Below are positions 6,289 through 13,415 of a stretch of 20,122 nucleotides of DNA, one piece after another. The DNA is from DATCLS01 sp035296625 (GTDB lineage: Bacteria; Actinomycetota; Acidimicrobiia; Acidimicrobiales; VFJN01). The notes under the pieces are model-generated. The model was not told the DNA's origin, searched no databases, and saw only the letters and a list, made by a program, of their open reading frames with translations. The position numbers were made by a program, and so were the translations under genes. The DNA is taken from contig DATHAO010000044.1 of assembly GCA_035296625.1 (NCBI GenBank), forward strand, positions 1 through 20,122, read 5' to 3'. The first letter of the stretch is position 1. Each line of letters starts with the position of its first letter.

Positions 6289-6499
6289 CCGCCGCTACGG
6301 TCCGCCGCATGGCTGCGCCCGAGGAACCGGACCCGTCGGACCGTTCCCGACGGGGGTCGAGACTCCCGAGCAGCAGGAGGAGTACGACAAGTGCCGGCGC
6401 CGCGTTGCTCTGGACGCTGCCCTCCGGCCTCTACGTTCTCGGCAGCCTGGCCGGCGACCGGCGCAACCTCATGACGCTGAACTGGGTGTCAAAGATCAG
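6289..6499 (+). pseudogene. Truncated, frameshifted copy of the flavin reductase gene
   Basis: This 211-bp stretch aligns along its whole length with 9164-9373, the promoter and first ~63 codons of the intact flavin reductase, with roughly three quarters of bases alike by eye. It keeps the -10 box (TACGGT 6296-6301), the ATG at 6309, and recognisable peptides: TPEQQEEYDKCRRRV (versus TPEQHEEYDKLRRRV) and LWTLPSGLYVLGS, then RNLMTLNWVSK (versus LWTMPSGLYVVGS, then RNLMTLNWASQ). One base is missing near 6320-6326 and one is extra near 6405, so the frame is lost and regained. Similarity stops after about 6499, and the rest of the gene is absent. It lies between the dioxygenase and the luciferase-like gene. 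Confidence 0.85.
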
Positions 6500-6667
6500 G
6501 CCAGCCGACGCGACCCCAGGTCACATCTAGTCTCAGCCGGCCTCAGCCAGCGACCCGCCACCGTTCGATGCGGCGGAAGCTCGTGCGGTGCAACGCCCGG
6601 GACGCCGCCCGAGTGCGTCGCGCCGGCCCGATCCGTGGCATGCTCGCAGCGGCGCGAGGAGGGGGCC

Positions 6668-7735
6668 ATGCGCGTCGGCGTCCAGATGGTGTTCCAGTCG
6701 TACGGCTACGGCGACGACGTCGGCGACGGGCAAGTCGTGGCCGAGGAGGTACGGCTCGGGGTGCTCGCCGACGAGCTCGGCTTCGACGCCCTGTGGCCGG
6801 TGGAGCACCACTTCGAGGACTATGCGTTCTGCCCGGACAACACCGTGTTCCTCGCCAACATGGCCGCCCGGACGCAGCGCATCCTGCTCGGGACCGGCGC
6901 GGTGATCCTGCCGTGGAACGACCCGTTGCGGGTGGCCGAGAAGATCTCGCTGCTCGACCACCTCGCCGGCGGCCGGGTGCTGTTCGGCGTCGGGCGCGGG
7001 CTCGCCCGCCGGGAGTACGACGGGTTCGGCATCCCGATGGACGAGTCGCGCGACCGCTTCGACGAGGCCGCCCGCATGGTGATCGATGCCCTCGAGAGCG
7101 GGTGGATCGAAGGGGAGGGCCCGTACTACCCCCAGCCCCGCACCCCGATCCGCCCGGCCCCGGTACGCGGCTTTCGCGACCGGTTCTACTGCGTCGCCAT
7201 GTCGCCCGACTCGGTGCTCGCCGCCGCCGACCTCGGCGCGCGGATGGTCCTGTTCAGCCAGCGCCCCTGGGAGGACCAGGCCGTGGCCATGGCGACCTAC
7301 CGCGAGCGCTTCGAGGCCGTGCACCGGCGCAGCCCGGGACCACCGGTCACGTGCGACTTCGTCTACTGCGACACCGACCCGGCCCGCGCCGAGGACAAGG
7401 CCCACGAGCACCTCGCCGGCTACCTGACGAGCGTGGTGCAGCATTACGAGCTGGCGTCGGACCACTTCAAGGCGGCCAAGGGCTACGAGGCCTACGGCAA
7501 CGCGGTCGATCTCCTCCGGGCGATCGGCCTCGAGCGCATGTGCGAGCTGTACCTCGGCATCCAGGCGTGGGGGACGCCCGCGCAGATCCTCGAGCGGCTG
7601 CGCGCCCGCCGGGAGGTAATCGGCGACTTCGACCTCACCGCGTGCTTCCGCTTCGCCGGGCTGCCGATCGAGGACGCCGAGCGCAGCATGCGCACCTTCG
7701 CCGGCAAGGTGCTCCCCGCCCTCCACGCCCCATGA
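6668..7735 (+). CDS. Luciferase-like (LLM class) oxidoreductase, probably F420- or flavin-dependent
   Basis: The 355-residue protein has the bacterial-luciferase-like TIM-barrel pattern: an N-terminal strand MRVGVQMVF, ADELGFDALWPVEHHF (about 35-49), RILLGTGAVILPWNDPLRVAEKISLLDHLAGGRV (about 71-103, with the typical GGR), FGVGRGL (106-112), and a C-terminal ILERLRARREVIG helix. Members use FMN or F420; the presence of fbiC in the same window makes F420 a fair guess but not proven. GAGGAGG six bases before ATG 6668 supports the start, and CATGCT (6639-6644) may be the -10 box. It is followed by a 38-codon ORF and a zinc dehydrogenase on the same strand. Substrate unknown. Confidence 0.85.
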   Translation: MRVGVQMVFQSYGYGDDVGDGQVVAEEVRLGVLADELGFDALWPVEHHFEDYAFCPDNTVFLANMAARTQRILLGTGAVILPWNDPLRVAEKISLLDHLAGGRVLFGVGRGLARREYDGFGIPMDESRDRFDEAARMVIDALESGWIEGEGPYYPQPRTPIRPAPVRGFRDRFYCVAMSPDSVLAAADLGARMVLFSQRPWEDQAVAMATYRERFEAVHRRSPGPPVTCDFVYCDTDPARAEDKAHEHLAGYLTSVVQHYELASDHFKAAKGYEAYGNAVDLLRAIGLERMCELYLGIQAWGTPAQILERLRARREVIGDFDLTACFRFAGLPIEDAERSMRTFAGKVLPALHAP

Positions 7736-7790
7736 CCTGACTGCGCCGCATGGGCTGAACCCAGTCGAGGTCGCACCACCCGGAGGAACC

Positions 7791-7907
7791 GTGCCGCCCA
7801 CCCTCGAAGAACGCGACGACCAGAAGATCGCCGACCGCTTCCCTGCGGACACGACCGGAGGTGCTGGCGGCCTGCCGCAGTACCTCGACATCGAGCATCA
7901 GCGATGA
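7791..7907 (+). CDS. 38-residue ORF coupled to the dehydrogenase gene
   Basis: A GTG at 7791 has a textbook GGAGG ribosome-binding site five bases upstream. The ORF runs 38 codons and its TGA overlaps the ATG of the alcohol dehydrogenase (ATGA at 7904-7907). The product is charged at the N-terminus (LEERDDQKIADRFPAD), has a Gly-rich turn (TTGGAGG), and ends LPQYLDIEHQR. No membrane segment, signal peptide or Cys is present. It could be a small subunit, a substrate peptide, or a leader whose translation feeds that of the dehydrogenase, which has no ribosome-binding site of its own. I do not recognise a family. Confidence 0.6.
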   Translation: MPPTLEERDDQKIADRFPADTTGGAGGLPQYLDIEHQR

Positions 7908-9064
7908 CCGGCGTGCCACCGGAGGCCGCCGTTGGCGGGGCGGACCACCGGAGTGGCCGGGGCGGCCGGGCCGACGCGCTCGTGCTCGAGGCTCCCCGGA
8001 CGCTGCGGCGGCACGAGCTGCCGCTCCCGGCCGTCGGCGACGAGGACGGCATCCTGCGCGTGGAGGCGTGCGGCCTGTGCGGCACCGACCACGAGCTCTA
8101 CACGGGCGCGCTCGCCCCCGGCTTCCCATTCGTGCCGGGGCACGAGGCCGTCGGCGTGATCGACGCGGTGGGCGAGCGGGCGGCCGAGCGCTGGCGGGTC
8201 ACCGCGGGCGACCGGGTCGCGGTGCAGGTCTTCCTCGCGTGCCGCTCGTGCGGGCCGTGCCGGCGGGGCGACCACCGGCGGTGCCGCCGGCACGGGTTGG
8301 CGGACATGTACGGCATGACCAGCGTCGACCGGCCGCCGGGGTTGTGGGGCGGCTTCGCGACCCACCAGTACCTGGCCCCGGACTCGCTGTTGTTGCCCGT
8401 GCCCGGCTCGCTCGCGCCTGAGGTGGCGGTGGCCTTCAACCCCGTCGGTGCCGGCCTCCGATGGGCGGTCACCGTCCCCGGCACGAAAGCCGGGGACGTC
8501 GTGGCCGTGCTCGGCTGCGGCATCCGCGGCCTCGCCGCCGCGGCCGCGGCCAAGGAGGCTGGCGCCGGGTTCGTGATGGTCACCGGCGCAGGCGAGCGCG
8601 ACTACCCCCGGCTCGCTCTGGCCGGCCGGTTCGGTGCCGACCTCGCGGTCGACGTGCGGGCCGAGGATCCCGTGGCGCGCCTGCGGGCCGGGGCGGACGT
8701 CGCCGGCGCCGACGTCGTCGTGGACGTGACCGCCAAGGCCCCCGAAGCCTTTGCGCAGGCTGTGGCGCTGGCGCGTCCCGGCGGCACCGTCGTCGTCGCT
8801 GGGACCCGGGGCGGCGGCGGGACGCCCGGCTTCGACCCCGACCACCTCGTGTACAAGGAGCTGCGCCTGGTGGGCGCGCTCGGCGTCGACACCGCCGACT
8901 ACGGCGCGGCCCTCGAGCTCATTGCCCGTGGGACCTACCCGTTCGCCGGGCTCCCACGGCAGACCGTCGGGTTGGACGACGCCGCCGAACTGCTCGAGAC
9001 GATGGCCGGCGAGCGCGGCGTCCCACCCCTCCACGCCGTGCTCGCGCCCTGGCGCTCGTCCTGA
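7904..9064 (+). CDS. Zinc-dependent alcohol dehydrogenase (medium-chain family)
   Basis: The 386-residue protein is a medium-chain dehydrogenase/reductase. The catalytic zinc site is Cys59 (GLCGTDHE) with His80-Glu81 (PGHEAVG). The structural zinc site is intact: Cys113, Cys116, Cys119 and Cys127. The Rossmann motif is at 204-209 (GCGIRG), and the GDVVAVLGCG strand precedes it. It should oxidise an alcohol or reduce an aldehyde with NAD(P); the substrate is not predictable. The N-terminus is about 20 residues longer than usual before the first strand ADALVLEAP. The ATG overlaps the stop of the 38-codon ORF, has no ribosome-binding site, and is probably translated by coupling. A 118-bp gap with its own promoter separates it from the flavin reductase. 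Confidence 0.9.
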   Translation: MTGVPPEAAVGGADHRSGRGGRADALVLEAPRTLRRHELPLPAVGDEDGILRVEACGLCGTDHELYTGALAPGFPFVPGHEAVGVIDAVGERAAERWRVTAGDRVAVQVFLACRSCGPCRRGDHRRCRRHGLADMYGMTSVDRPPGLWGGFATHQYLAPDSLLLPVPGSLAPEVAVAFNPVGAGLRWAVTVPGTKAGDVVAVLGCGIRGLAAAAAAKEAGAGFVMVTGAGERDYPRLALAGRFGADLAVDVRAEDPVARLRAGADVAGADVVVDVTAKAPEAFAQAVALARPGGTVVVAGTRGGGGTPGFDPDHLVYKELRLVGALGVDTADYGAALELIARGTYPFAGLPRQTVGLDDAAELLETMAGERGVPPLHAVLAPWRSS

Positions 9065-9170
9065 CCGATAGTCCTGAGCGCGCCTCCATCGAACCAGGCC
9101 AGGCGAGGACCACCCACGGTGTGACATCGCCCCCCACCCGCCTCATCGGCCGCCTGCCTCCCGCCGCCGC

Positions 9171-9176
9171 TAGGGT
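9171..9176 (+). promoter_or_regulatory. -10 box for the flavin reductase gene
   Basis: TAGGGT ends six bases before ATG 9183 with no ribosome-binding site between. The matching position in the broken copy is TACGGT (6296-6301), so the box was part of the duplicated unit. Confidence 0.5.
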
Positions 9177-9182
9177 CCGCGC

Positions 9183-9743
9183 ATGGCAGCACCTGGGGGC
9201 ACCGGACCGATCGGACCCTTCCCTCCCGGGCTCGATACCCCCGAGCAGCATGAGGAGTACGACAAGCTGCGGCGCCGGGTGCTGTGGACCATGCCCTCGG
9301 GCCTCTACGTCGTGGGCAGCCGCCACGGCTCCAAACGGAATTTGATGACCCTGAACTGGGCGTCCCAGGTCAGCTTCGCACCCAAGCTGGTGGGGGTGGG
9401 CGTCGAGAAGACCGCGCTCACCCACGAGCTCGTCGTCGCCGGCGGCAGCTTCACGCTCAACACGGTGGCTCGCGAGGACCGGGCGATCGTGCGCAGGTTC
9501 ACCAAGCCGGCGGAGGACGACCCCGCCGCCGGCACGCTCAACGGCATCCCGGTGCACGACGGCCGCACCGGCGCCCCGATCCTCGACCAGGCCCCGGCGT
9601 GGATCGAGTGCGAGGTGCGCAACCCGGTCGACTGCGGCGGGCACACGTTCTTCATCGGCGAGGTCGTCGACAGCGGGTTCCAGGCTCCCGAGGACACCGA
9701 GGTCCTCCGCATGGAGGACACCCGCATGAGCTACGGCGGCTGA
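9183..9743 (+). CDS. Flavin reductase family protein (FMN-binding split barrel)
   Basis: The 186-residue protein matches the flavin-reductase-like FMN-binding split barrel. It has a helical N-terminus (TPEQHEEYDKLRRRVLW), PSGLYVVGS, the core RNLMTLNWASQVSFAPKLVGVGVEK, GGSFTLNTV, and the ECEVRNPVDCGGHTFFIGEVVDSG strand pair near the C-terminus. Such proteins bind FMN or F420-like cofactors and reduce flavin, sometimes supplying a partner oxygenase. The length is normal. It has its own leaderless-type promoter (TAGGGT, 9171-9176). A broken copy of its 5' end and promoter lies at 6289-6499, on the other side of the luciferase-like and dehydrogenase genes, which hints at a link between the three. 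Confidence 0.85.
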   Translation: MAAPGGTGPIGPFPPGLDTPEQHEEYDKLRRRVLWTMPSGLYVVGSRHGSKRNLMTLNWASQVSFAPKLVGVGVEKTALTHELVVAGGSFTLNTVAREDRAIVRRFTKPAEDDPAAGTLNGIPVHDGRTGAPILDQAPAWIECEVRNPVDCGGHTFFIGEVVDSGFQAPEDTEVLRMEDTRMSYGG

Positions 9744-9769
9744 GCGCGGCGCCGGCCGGGCGGCGCACC

Positions 9770-9775
9770 TACGAT
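9770..9775 (+). promoter_or_regulatory. -10 box for the PLP enzyme gene
   Basis: TACGAT ends six bases before ATG 9782, in the 38-bp gap after the flavin reductase. The spacing again fits a leaderless transcript. Confidence 0.45.
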
Positions 9776-9781
9776 CCGGCC

Positions 9782-11026
9782 ATGACCGCCGACCCCAGCT
9801 TCCCCCGCCGGGGGCGACCTGCCGACGAGCTGATCGCCGAGGTGCGGGGGCGCCGGGGCGACGACGCTGACTGGCGCCACGGCCGCACGTTCAGCCTCGT
9901 CTACAACGCCACCGACCCCGAGCTGGAACGGCTCCACGAGGCGATCGCGCTCGAGTACCTGCACGAGAACTACCTGAACCCGTTCGCGTTCCCGAGCCTG
10001 CTCCAGATGGAGCGCGAGGTCGTGGCCATGGGGGCCGACCTGCTCGGCAGCGCCGAGCCGCGGGCCGGCAAGCTCACCAGCGGCGGCACCGAGAGCCTGT
10101 TCCTGACCGTGCAGGTCGCCCGCGACCACGCCCGGTCGGTGCGCGGCATCGCCGAGCCGACGATCGTGCTGCCCGCCACGGCCCACCCGGCCTTCGCCAA
10201 GGCGTGCCACTACCTCGACGTCGCCGAGGTCCGGGTACCGGTCGGCCCGGACGGGCGGGCCGAGGTGGCGGCCACGGCGGCCGCCGTCGACGAGCGCACG
10301 GCTCTGGTCGTGGGTTCGGCGCCGAACTACCCCTACGGCGTCGTCGACCCCATCCCCGAGCTGGCCGCTCTCGCCGCCGAGCGCGGTGTGCTGTGTCACG
10401 TCGACGCCTGTCTCGGCGGCTGGCTGCTGCCGTTCCTCGAGCGCCTCGGCGAGCCCATCCCGCCGTGGGACATGCGCGTCGACGGCGTCACGTCGCTGTC
10501 GGCCGACATCCACAAGTACGGCTGGTCGTTCAAGGGCGTCTCGCTGCTGCTGCACCGCAGCGAGGACCTGCTCCGCCACCAGTACTTCGTCTTCGACGGA
10601 TGGCCGGGTGGCATCTACGGCTCGGCGACCACGGCCGGCACCCGGCCCGCCGCGCCAATCGCCGCCGCCTGGGCCACCGTCTCGCACCTCGGAGAGGACG
10701 GCTACCTGCGGCTCACCCGCGAGGTCCGCGACGCCGCCGCCCGCTTCCGGGCCGGGATCGCCGCGATCGACGGCCTGGCCGTCACCGGCGACCCGGTGCC
10801 CGGCATCCTCGAGATCGGTTCGGATCGCCACGACCTGGCGGCGGTGGCCGACATCATGGACGACCGCGGCTGGCATCTCGACCGCCAGCAGGGCGGCCTC
10901 CACGCCATCGTGTCGCCGTCGCACGGACCGGTCGTCGATGCGTTCCTCGCCGACCTCTCCGACGCCGTCGCCGGCCACGGCCCCAGCCGTGGCGTCGCCG
11001 CCCGCTACGGCGGCGACGTGCCCTAG
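9782..11026 (+). CDS. PLP-dependent lyase, sphingosine-1-phosphate lyase-like
   Basis: The 414-residue protein is a fold-type I PLP enzyme of the group II decarboxylase class. SGGTES (100-105) binds the phosphate, His135 (TAHPAF) should stack on the ring, Asp208 (CHVDAC) contacts the pyridine nitrogen, and Lys245 (ADIHKYGW) forms the Schiff base. The later segment DGWPGGIYGSATTAGTRPAAPIAAAWA and HLGEDGYL matches eukaryotic and bacterial sphingosine-1-phosphate lyases rather than glutamate decarboxylases. It may cleave a phosphorylated long-chain amino alcohol to aldehyde and phosphoethanolamine, but the substrate is not shown by the sequence. No membrane segment is visible, unlike the eukaryotic enzymes. 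It starts six bases after TACGAT and ends four bases before mobA. Confidence 0.85.
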   Translation: MTADPSFPRRGRPADELIAEVRGRRGDDADWRHGRTFSLVYNATDPELERLHEAIALEYLHENYLNPFAFPSLLQMEREVVAMGADLLGSAEPRAGKLTSGGTESLFLTVQVARDHARSVRGIAEPTIVLPATAHPAFAKACHYLDVAEVRVPVGPDGRAEVAATAAAVDERTALVVGSAPNYPYGVVDPIPELAALAAERGVLCHVDACLGGWLLPFLERLGEPIPPWDMRVDGVTSLSADIHKYGWSFKGVSLLLHRSEDLLRHQYFVFDGWPGGIYGSATTAGTRPAAPIAAAWATVSHLGEDGYLRLTREVRDAAARFRAGIAAIDGLAVTGDPVPGILEIGSDRHDLAAVADIMDDRGWHLDRQQGGLHAIVSPSHGPVVDAFLADLSDAVAGHGPSRGVAARYGGDVP

Positions 11027-11030
11027 CCCC

Positions 11031-11780
11031 ATGGTGCACCGGCCCGGCTTCCGCCGCCGCCCGCCGCCCGGACCTCCGACGTTCGGCGCCGCCGTGCTGT
11101 GCGGCGGGGCCAGCCGGCGGATGGGGCAGGACAAGGCGTTCCTCGTCGTCGAGGGCGAGGCCATGGTCGTGCGCGTCGCCCGGGCCCTGCGTGGGGCGGG
11201 CGCCGGCGAAGTCGTGGCCGTCGGCGGCGACGCGGCCGGGCTGAGGGGCTTGGGCCTCGCCCACCTGCCCGACGACCACCCGGGTGACGGGCCGCTCGGC
11301 GGCGTGCTCACGGCGCTGCGCCTGGTGGGGGCCGGGTCCGGCCCGCCGTCCGGCGGGGGGCCGCTTGGGGCGGACGGGTGGACCGATGGTCCCGCCGGGC
11401 GCCCGCCCGGCCCGGCGGCCCAGCCCCGGCGGGACGGGGGACCCGCCGACGCCCGCGCCGGTGCGGGCGACGAGCTGGTGCTCGTCGTGGCCTGCGACCT
11501 GCTGCACCCCTCGGCCGAGGCGCTCGCCGCCACCGTGGGGGCGCTGGCCCCCGAGCTCGACGCCGACGTGGCCGTGCCCGTGGCCGGCGGGCGCCGCCAG
11601 TGGGACCACGCCGCGTGGCGGCGGACGGCGCTGGCGCCGCTGCGCGACCGGTTCGCCGCGGGGGAGCGGGGACTCGGCCGGGCGGTCGCCACCGCCGGGC
11701 TCGGCGTTGTGGCGGTCGAGGGGCTGGCGGGCCCGGCGCTGGCCGACGCCGACGAGCCCGCCGACCTGCCCCCGCCCTGA
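11031..11780 (+). CDS. mobA: Molybdenum cofactor guanylyltransferase MobA-like
   Basis: The 249-residue protein has the nucleotidyltransferase signature VLCGGASRRMGQDKAFL (22-38; the family pattern is LxGGxSxRMGxDK), then DDHPGDGPLGGVLTAL (81-96), and an acidic VVACDLLHP site (152-160) in place of the usual VxCDMP. It should transfer GMP from GTP to molybdopterin. Residues ~101-147 are a Gly/Pro/Asp-rich low-complexity insertion between two core elements, absent from the typical ~200-residue enzyme. The N-terminus carries a short Arg/Pro-rich extension. The start ATG 11031 lies four bases after the PLP enzyme stop; no ribosome-binding site is obvious, so coupling is likely. No molybdenum enzyme or other cofactor gene is in the window. 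A related NTP transferase such as MobA/IspD-like is a less likely alternative. Confidence 0.75.
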   Translation: MVHRPGFRRRPPPGPPTFGAAVLCGGASRRMGQDKAFLVVEGEAMVVRVARALRGAGAGEVVAVGGDAAGLRGLGLAHLPDDHPGDGPLGGVLTALRLVGAGSGPPSGGGPLGADGWTDGPAGRPPGPAAQPRRDGGPADARAGAGDELVLVVACDLLHPSAEALAATVGALAPELDADVAVPVAGGRRQWDHAAWRRTALAPLRDRFAAGERGLGRAVATAGLGVVAVEGLAGPALADADEPADLPPP

Positions 11781-11870
11781 CGGGAGCCGGCGCTGACGGG
11801 GCCGCCACGACGCGACGGACCCCGCCGCGCCCGCACGGTGGGGCGTGACCCGGGACGCGGGGCGGGTGAG

Positions 11871-11876
11871 TAGCCT
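11871..11876 (+). promoter_or_regulatory. -10 box for the rhodanese gene
   Basis: TAGCCT ends seven bases before ATG 11884, with no ribosome-binding site between. Confidence 0.45.
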
Positions 11877-11883
11877 GCCCGGC

Positions 11884-12204
11884 ATGGAGGTTCCCGAGAT
11901 CGACGTGACTGAGCTGGCCGAGAGGCGTCGCGAGGGTGCCCCGGTCGTCGACGTGCGCGAGCCCGACGAGTACGACGAGGGCCACGTCCCCGGCGCCCAG
12001 CTCATCCCTCTGGCCACCGTGCCCGCCAACCTCGACGCCGTGCCGCAGGCCGGCACCGTCTACGTCATCTGCGCGAAGGGCGCCCGCAGCATGCGGGCCG
12101 CCGAGTTCTACCGGTCGCAGGGCATCGACGCCGTGAACGTCGCCGGCGGCACGACGGCGTGGATCGACGCCGGCGAGGCCGTCACCACGGGGATGGAGCC
12201 GTAA
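11884..12204 (+). CDS. Rhodanese-like domain protein
   Basis: The 106-residue protein is a single rhodanese domain. It has PVVDVREPDEYDEGHVPGAQLIPL (about 20-43) and the active-site loop CAKGARS with the catalytic Cys (about residue 63), then AAEFYRSQGIDAVNVAGGTTAW. The active-site loop has the CxxGxRS pattern of the PspE/GlpE-type family, so sulfur transfer from a persulfide is the expected chemistry. The in-frame GTG 39 bases upstream is less likely because the TAGCCT box lies seven bases before this ATG. The 3' end overlaps the RNase D gene, so the two form an operon. Confidence 0.9.
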   Translation: MEVPEIDVTELAERRREGAPVVDVREPDEYDEGHVPGAQLIPLATVPANLDAVPQAGTVYVICAKGARSMRAAEFYRSQGIDAVNVAGGTTAWIDAGEAVTTGMEP

Positions 12205-13394
12205 CCACCGCCGCCGCGCCGCCGGCGTTCCGCTGGGTCGCCGACCCCGACAGCCTGGACGCCCTGGTCGCCGACATGGCGCGCACCGAGCTCTACGCGC
12301 TCGACACCGAGTTCCACCGCGAGCGCACGTACTACGCCCAGCTGGCCCTGCTCCAGCTCGCGTGGGACGGCCAGATCGCCCTGGTCGACCCCTTGGCCGT
12401 CGACGTGCGGCCCCTGAACGCACTCCTGACCAGCGACGCCACCTGCGTGATGCACGCCGCCAGCCAGGATCTCGAGATCCTCGAGAGGGCCTGCGGGGCG
12501 CTGCCGACCCGCCTGGTCGACACGCAGGTAGCCGCCGGGTTCGTGGGGATGGGCTCGCCGGGCCTCGGCGTGCTGCTGCAGCGCCGCCTCGGCCTGCACG
12601 TGGCCAAGGCCGACCGGCTGAGCGACTGGCTGCGGCGTCCCGTGTCCGACACCGCGGCCGCCTACGCCGCCGCCGACGTCGCCCACCTCGCCGAGCTGTG
12701 GGCTTCGCTGCGCGACGAGCTCGAGCAGCGCGGCCGCCTCGGCTGGGCGCTGGACGAGTGCGACGAGCTGCGCCGCCGTCACGGCGAGCCGGTCGCCCCC
12801 GAGCTGGCCTGGTGGCGCATCAAGGAGGCCCGCCGCCTGCGCGGGAAGGCCCGTGGCGTCGCCCAGTGCGTGGCCGCCTGGCGCGAGCGCCGGGCCCGCG
12901 AGCTCGACCGGCCGGTGCGCCACATCCTGCCCGACCTCGCCGTGGTCGCGATCGCCGAACGGCCGCCCCGGCAGCGCGGTGACCTCGACAAGGTCCGCTC
13001 GCTCGACGGGCGCCACCTGCGCGGCGGGGCCGGCGAGAGCCTGCTCGCCGCCGTGGAGCAGGGCGTGGCGCTCCCCGAGGACGCCGTGTTCGACCCGCCC
13101 CGCGACGGGGTCGACTCGACGTTCCGGCCGGCGGTCACGCTTGCCTCGGCCTGGGTCAGCCAGCTCGCCCGCGACGCGGACCTCGACGCGGCCCTGATCG
13201 CCACCCGGGCCGACATCGAGCTGCTCGTCCGCGGCGACACGTCGTCGCGCCTGTGCTCGGGGTGGCGCGAGCAGGTGGCCGGCACGCCGGTCCGGCGCCT
13301 GCTGACCGGCGACGCCGCCCTCGCGTTCGACGGCGACGGCGCCCTCGTGCTGGAGGCCCGTTCGCACCTCCCCGCCCCGCTCGCCACCGACTGA
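12159..13394 (+). CDS. rnd: Ribonuclease D (DEDDy 3'-5' exonuclease, HRDC domain)
   Basis: The 411-residue frame has the three exonuclease motifs: Exo I with Asp49 and Glu51 (ALDTEFHRE), Exo II with Asp104 (HAASQDLEIL), and Exo III with Tyr169 and Asp173 (YAAADVAHL). An HRDC-like helical domain follows (about 225-300, with AWWRIKEARRLRGKARGVAQCVAAWRE split by its usual turn and ILPDLAVVAIAERPP). RNase D trims the 3' ends of tRNAs and other stable RNAs. The start is uncertain: GTG 12159 lies 46 bases inside the rhodanese gene, and its first ~14 residues are Arg/His-rich and look unlike coding sequence of this family. The conserved part begins around codon 23, just after the rhodanese TAA (12202-12204), where only GTA, not a usual start, is present. 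ATG 12276 is too late for an intact domain. Confidence 0.9.
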   Translation: MDRRRRGRHHGDGAVTTAAAPPAFRWVADPDSLDALVADMARTELYALDTEFHRERTYYAQLALLQLAWDGQIALVDPLAVDVRPLNALLTSDATCVMHAASQDLEILERACGALPTRLVDTQVAAGFVGMGSPGLGVLLQRRLGLHVAKADRLSDWLRRPVSDTAAAYAAADVAHLAELWASLRDELEQRGRLGWALDECDELRRRHGEPVAPELAWWRIKEARRLRGKARGVAQCVAAWRERRARELDRPVRHILPDLAVVAIAERPPRQRGDLDKVRSLDGRHLRGGAGESLLAAVEQGVALPEDAVFDPPRDGVDSTFRPAVTLASAWVSQLARDADLDAALIATRADIELLVRGDTSSRLCSGWREQVAGTPVRRLLTGDAALAFDGDGALVLEARSHLPAPLATD

Positions 13395-13415
13395 GGCCCG
13401 AGGCCCGCACGGCGG

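Noticed and set aside
9731..11836. 701-codon minus-strand frame opposite the PLP enzyme and mobA
   Set aside because: No recognisable domain; the opposite strand carries two well supported genes.
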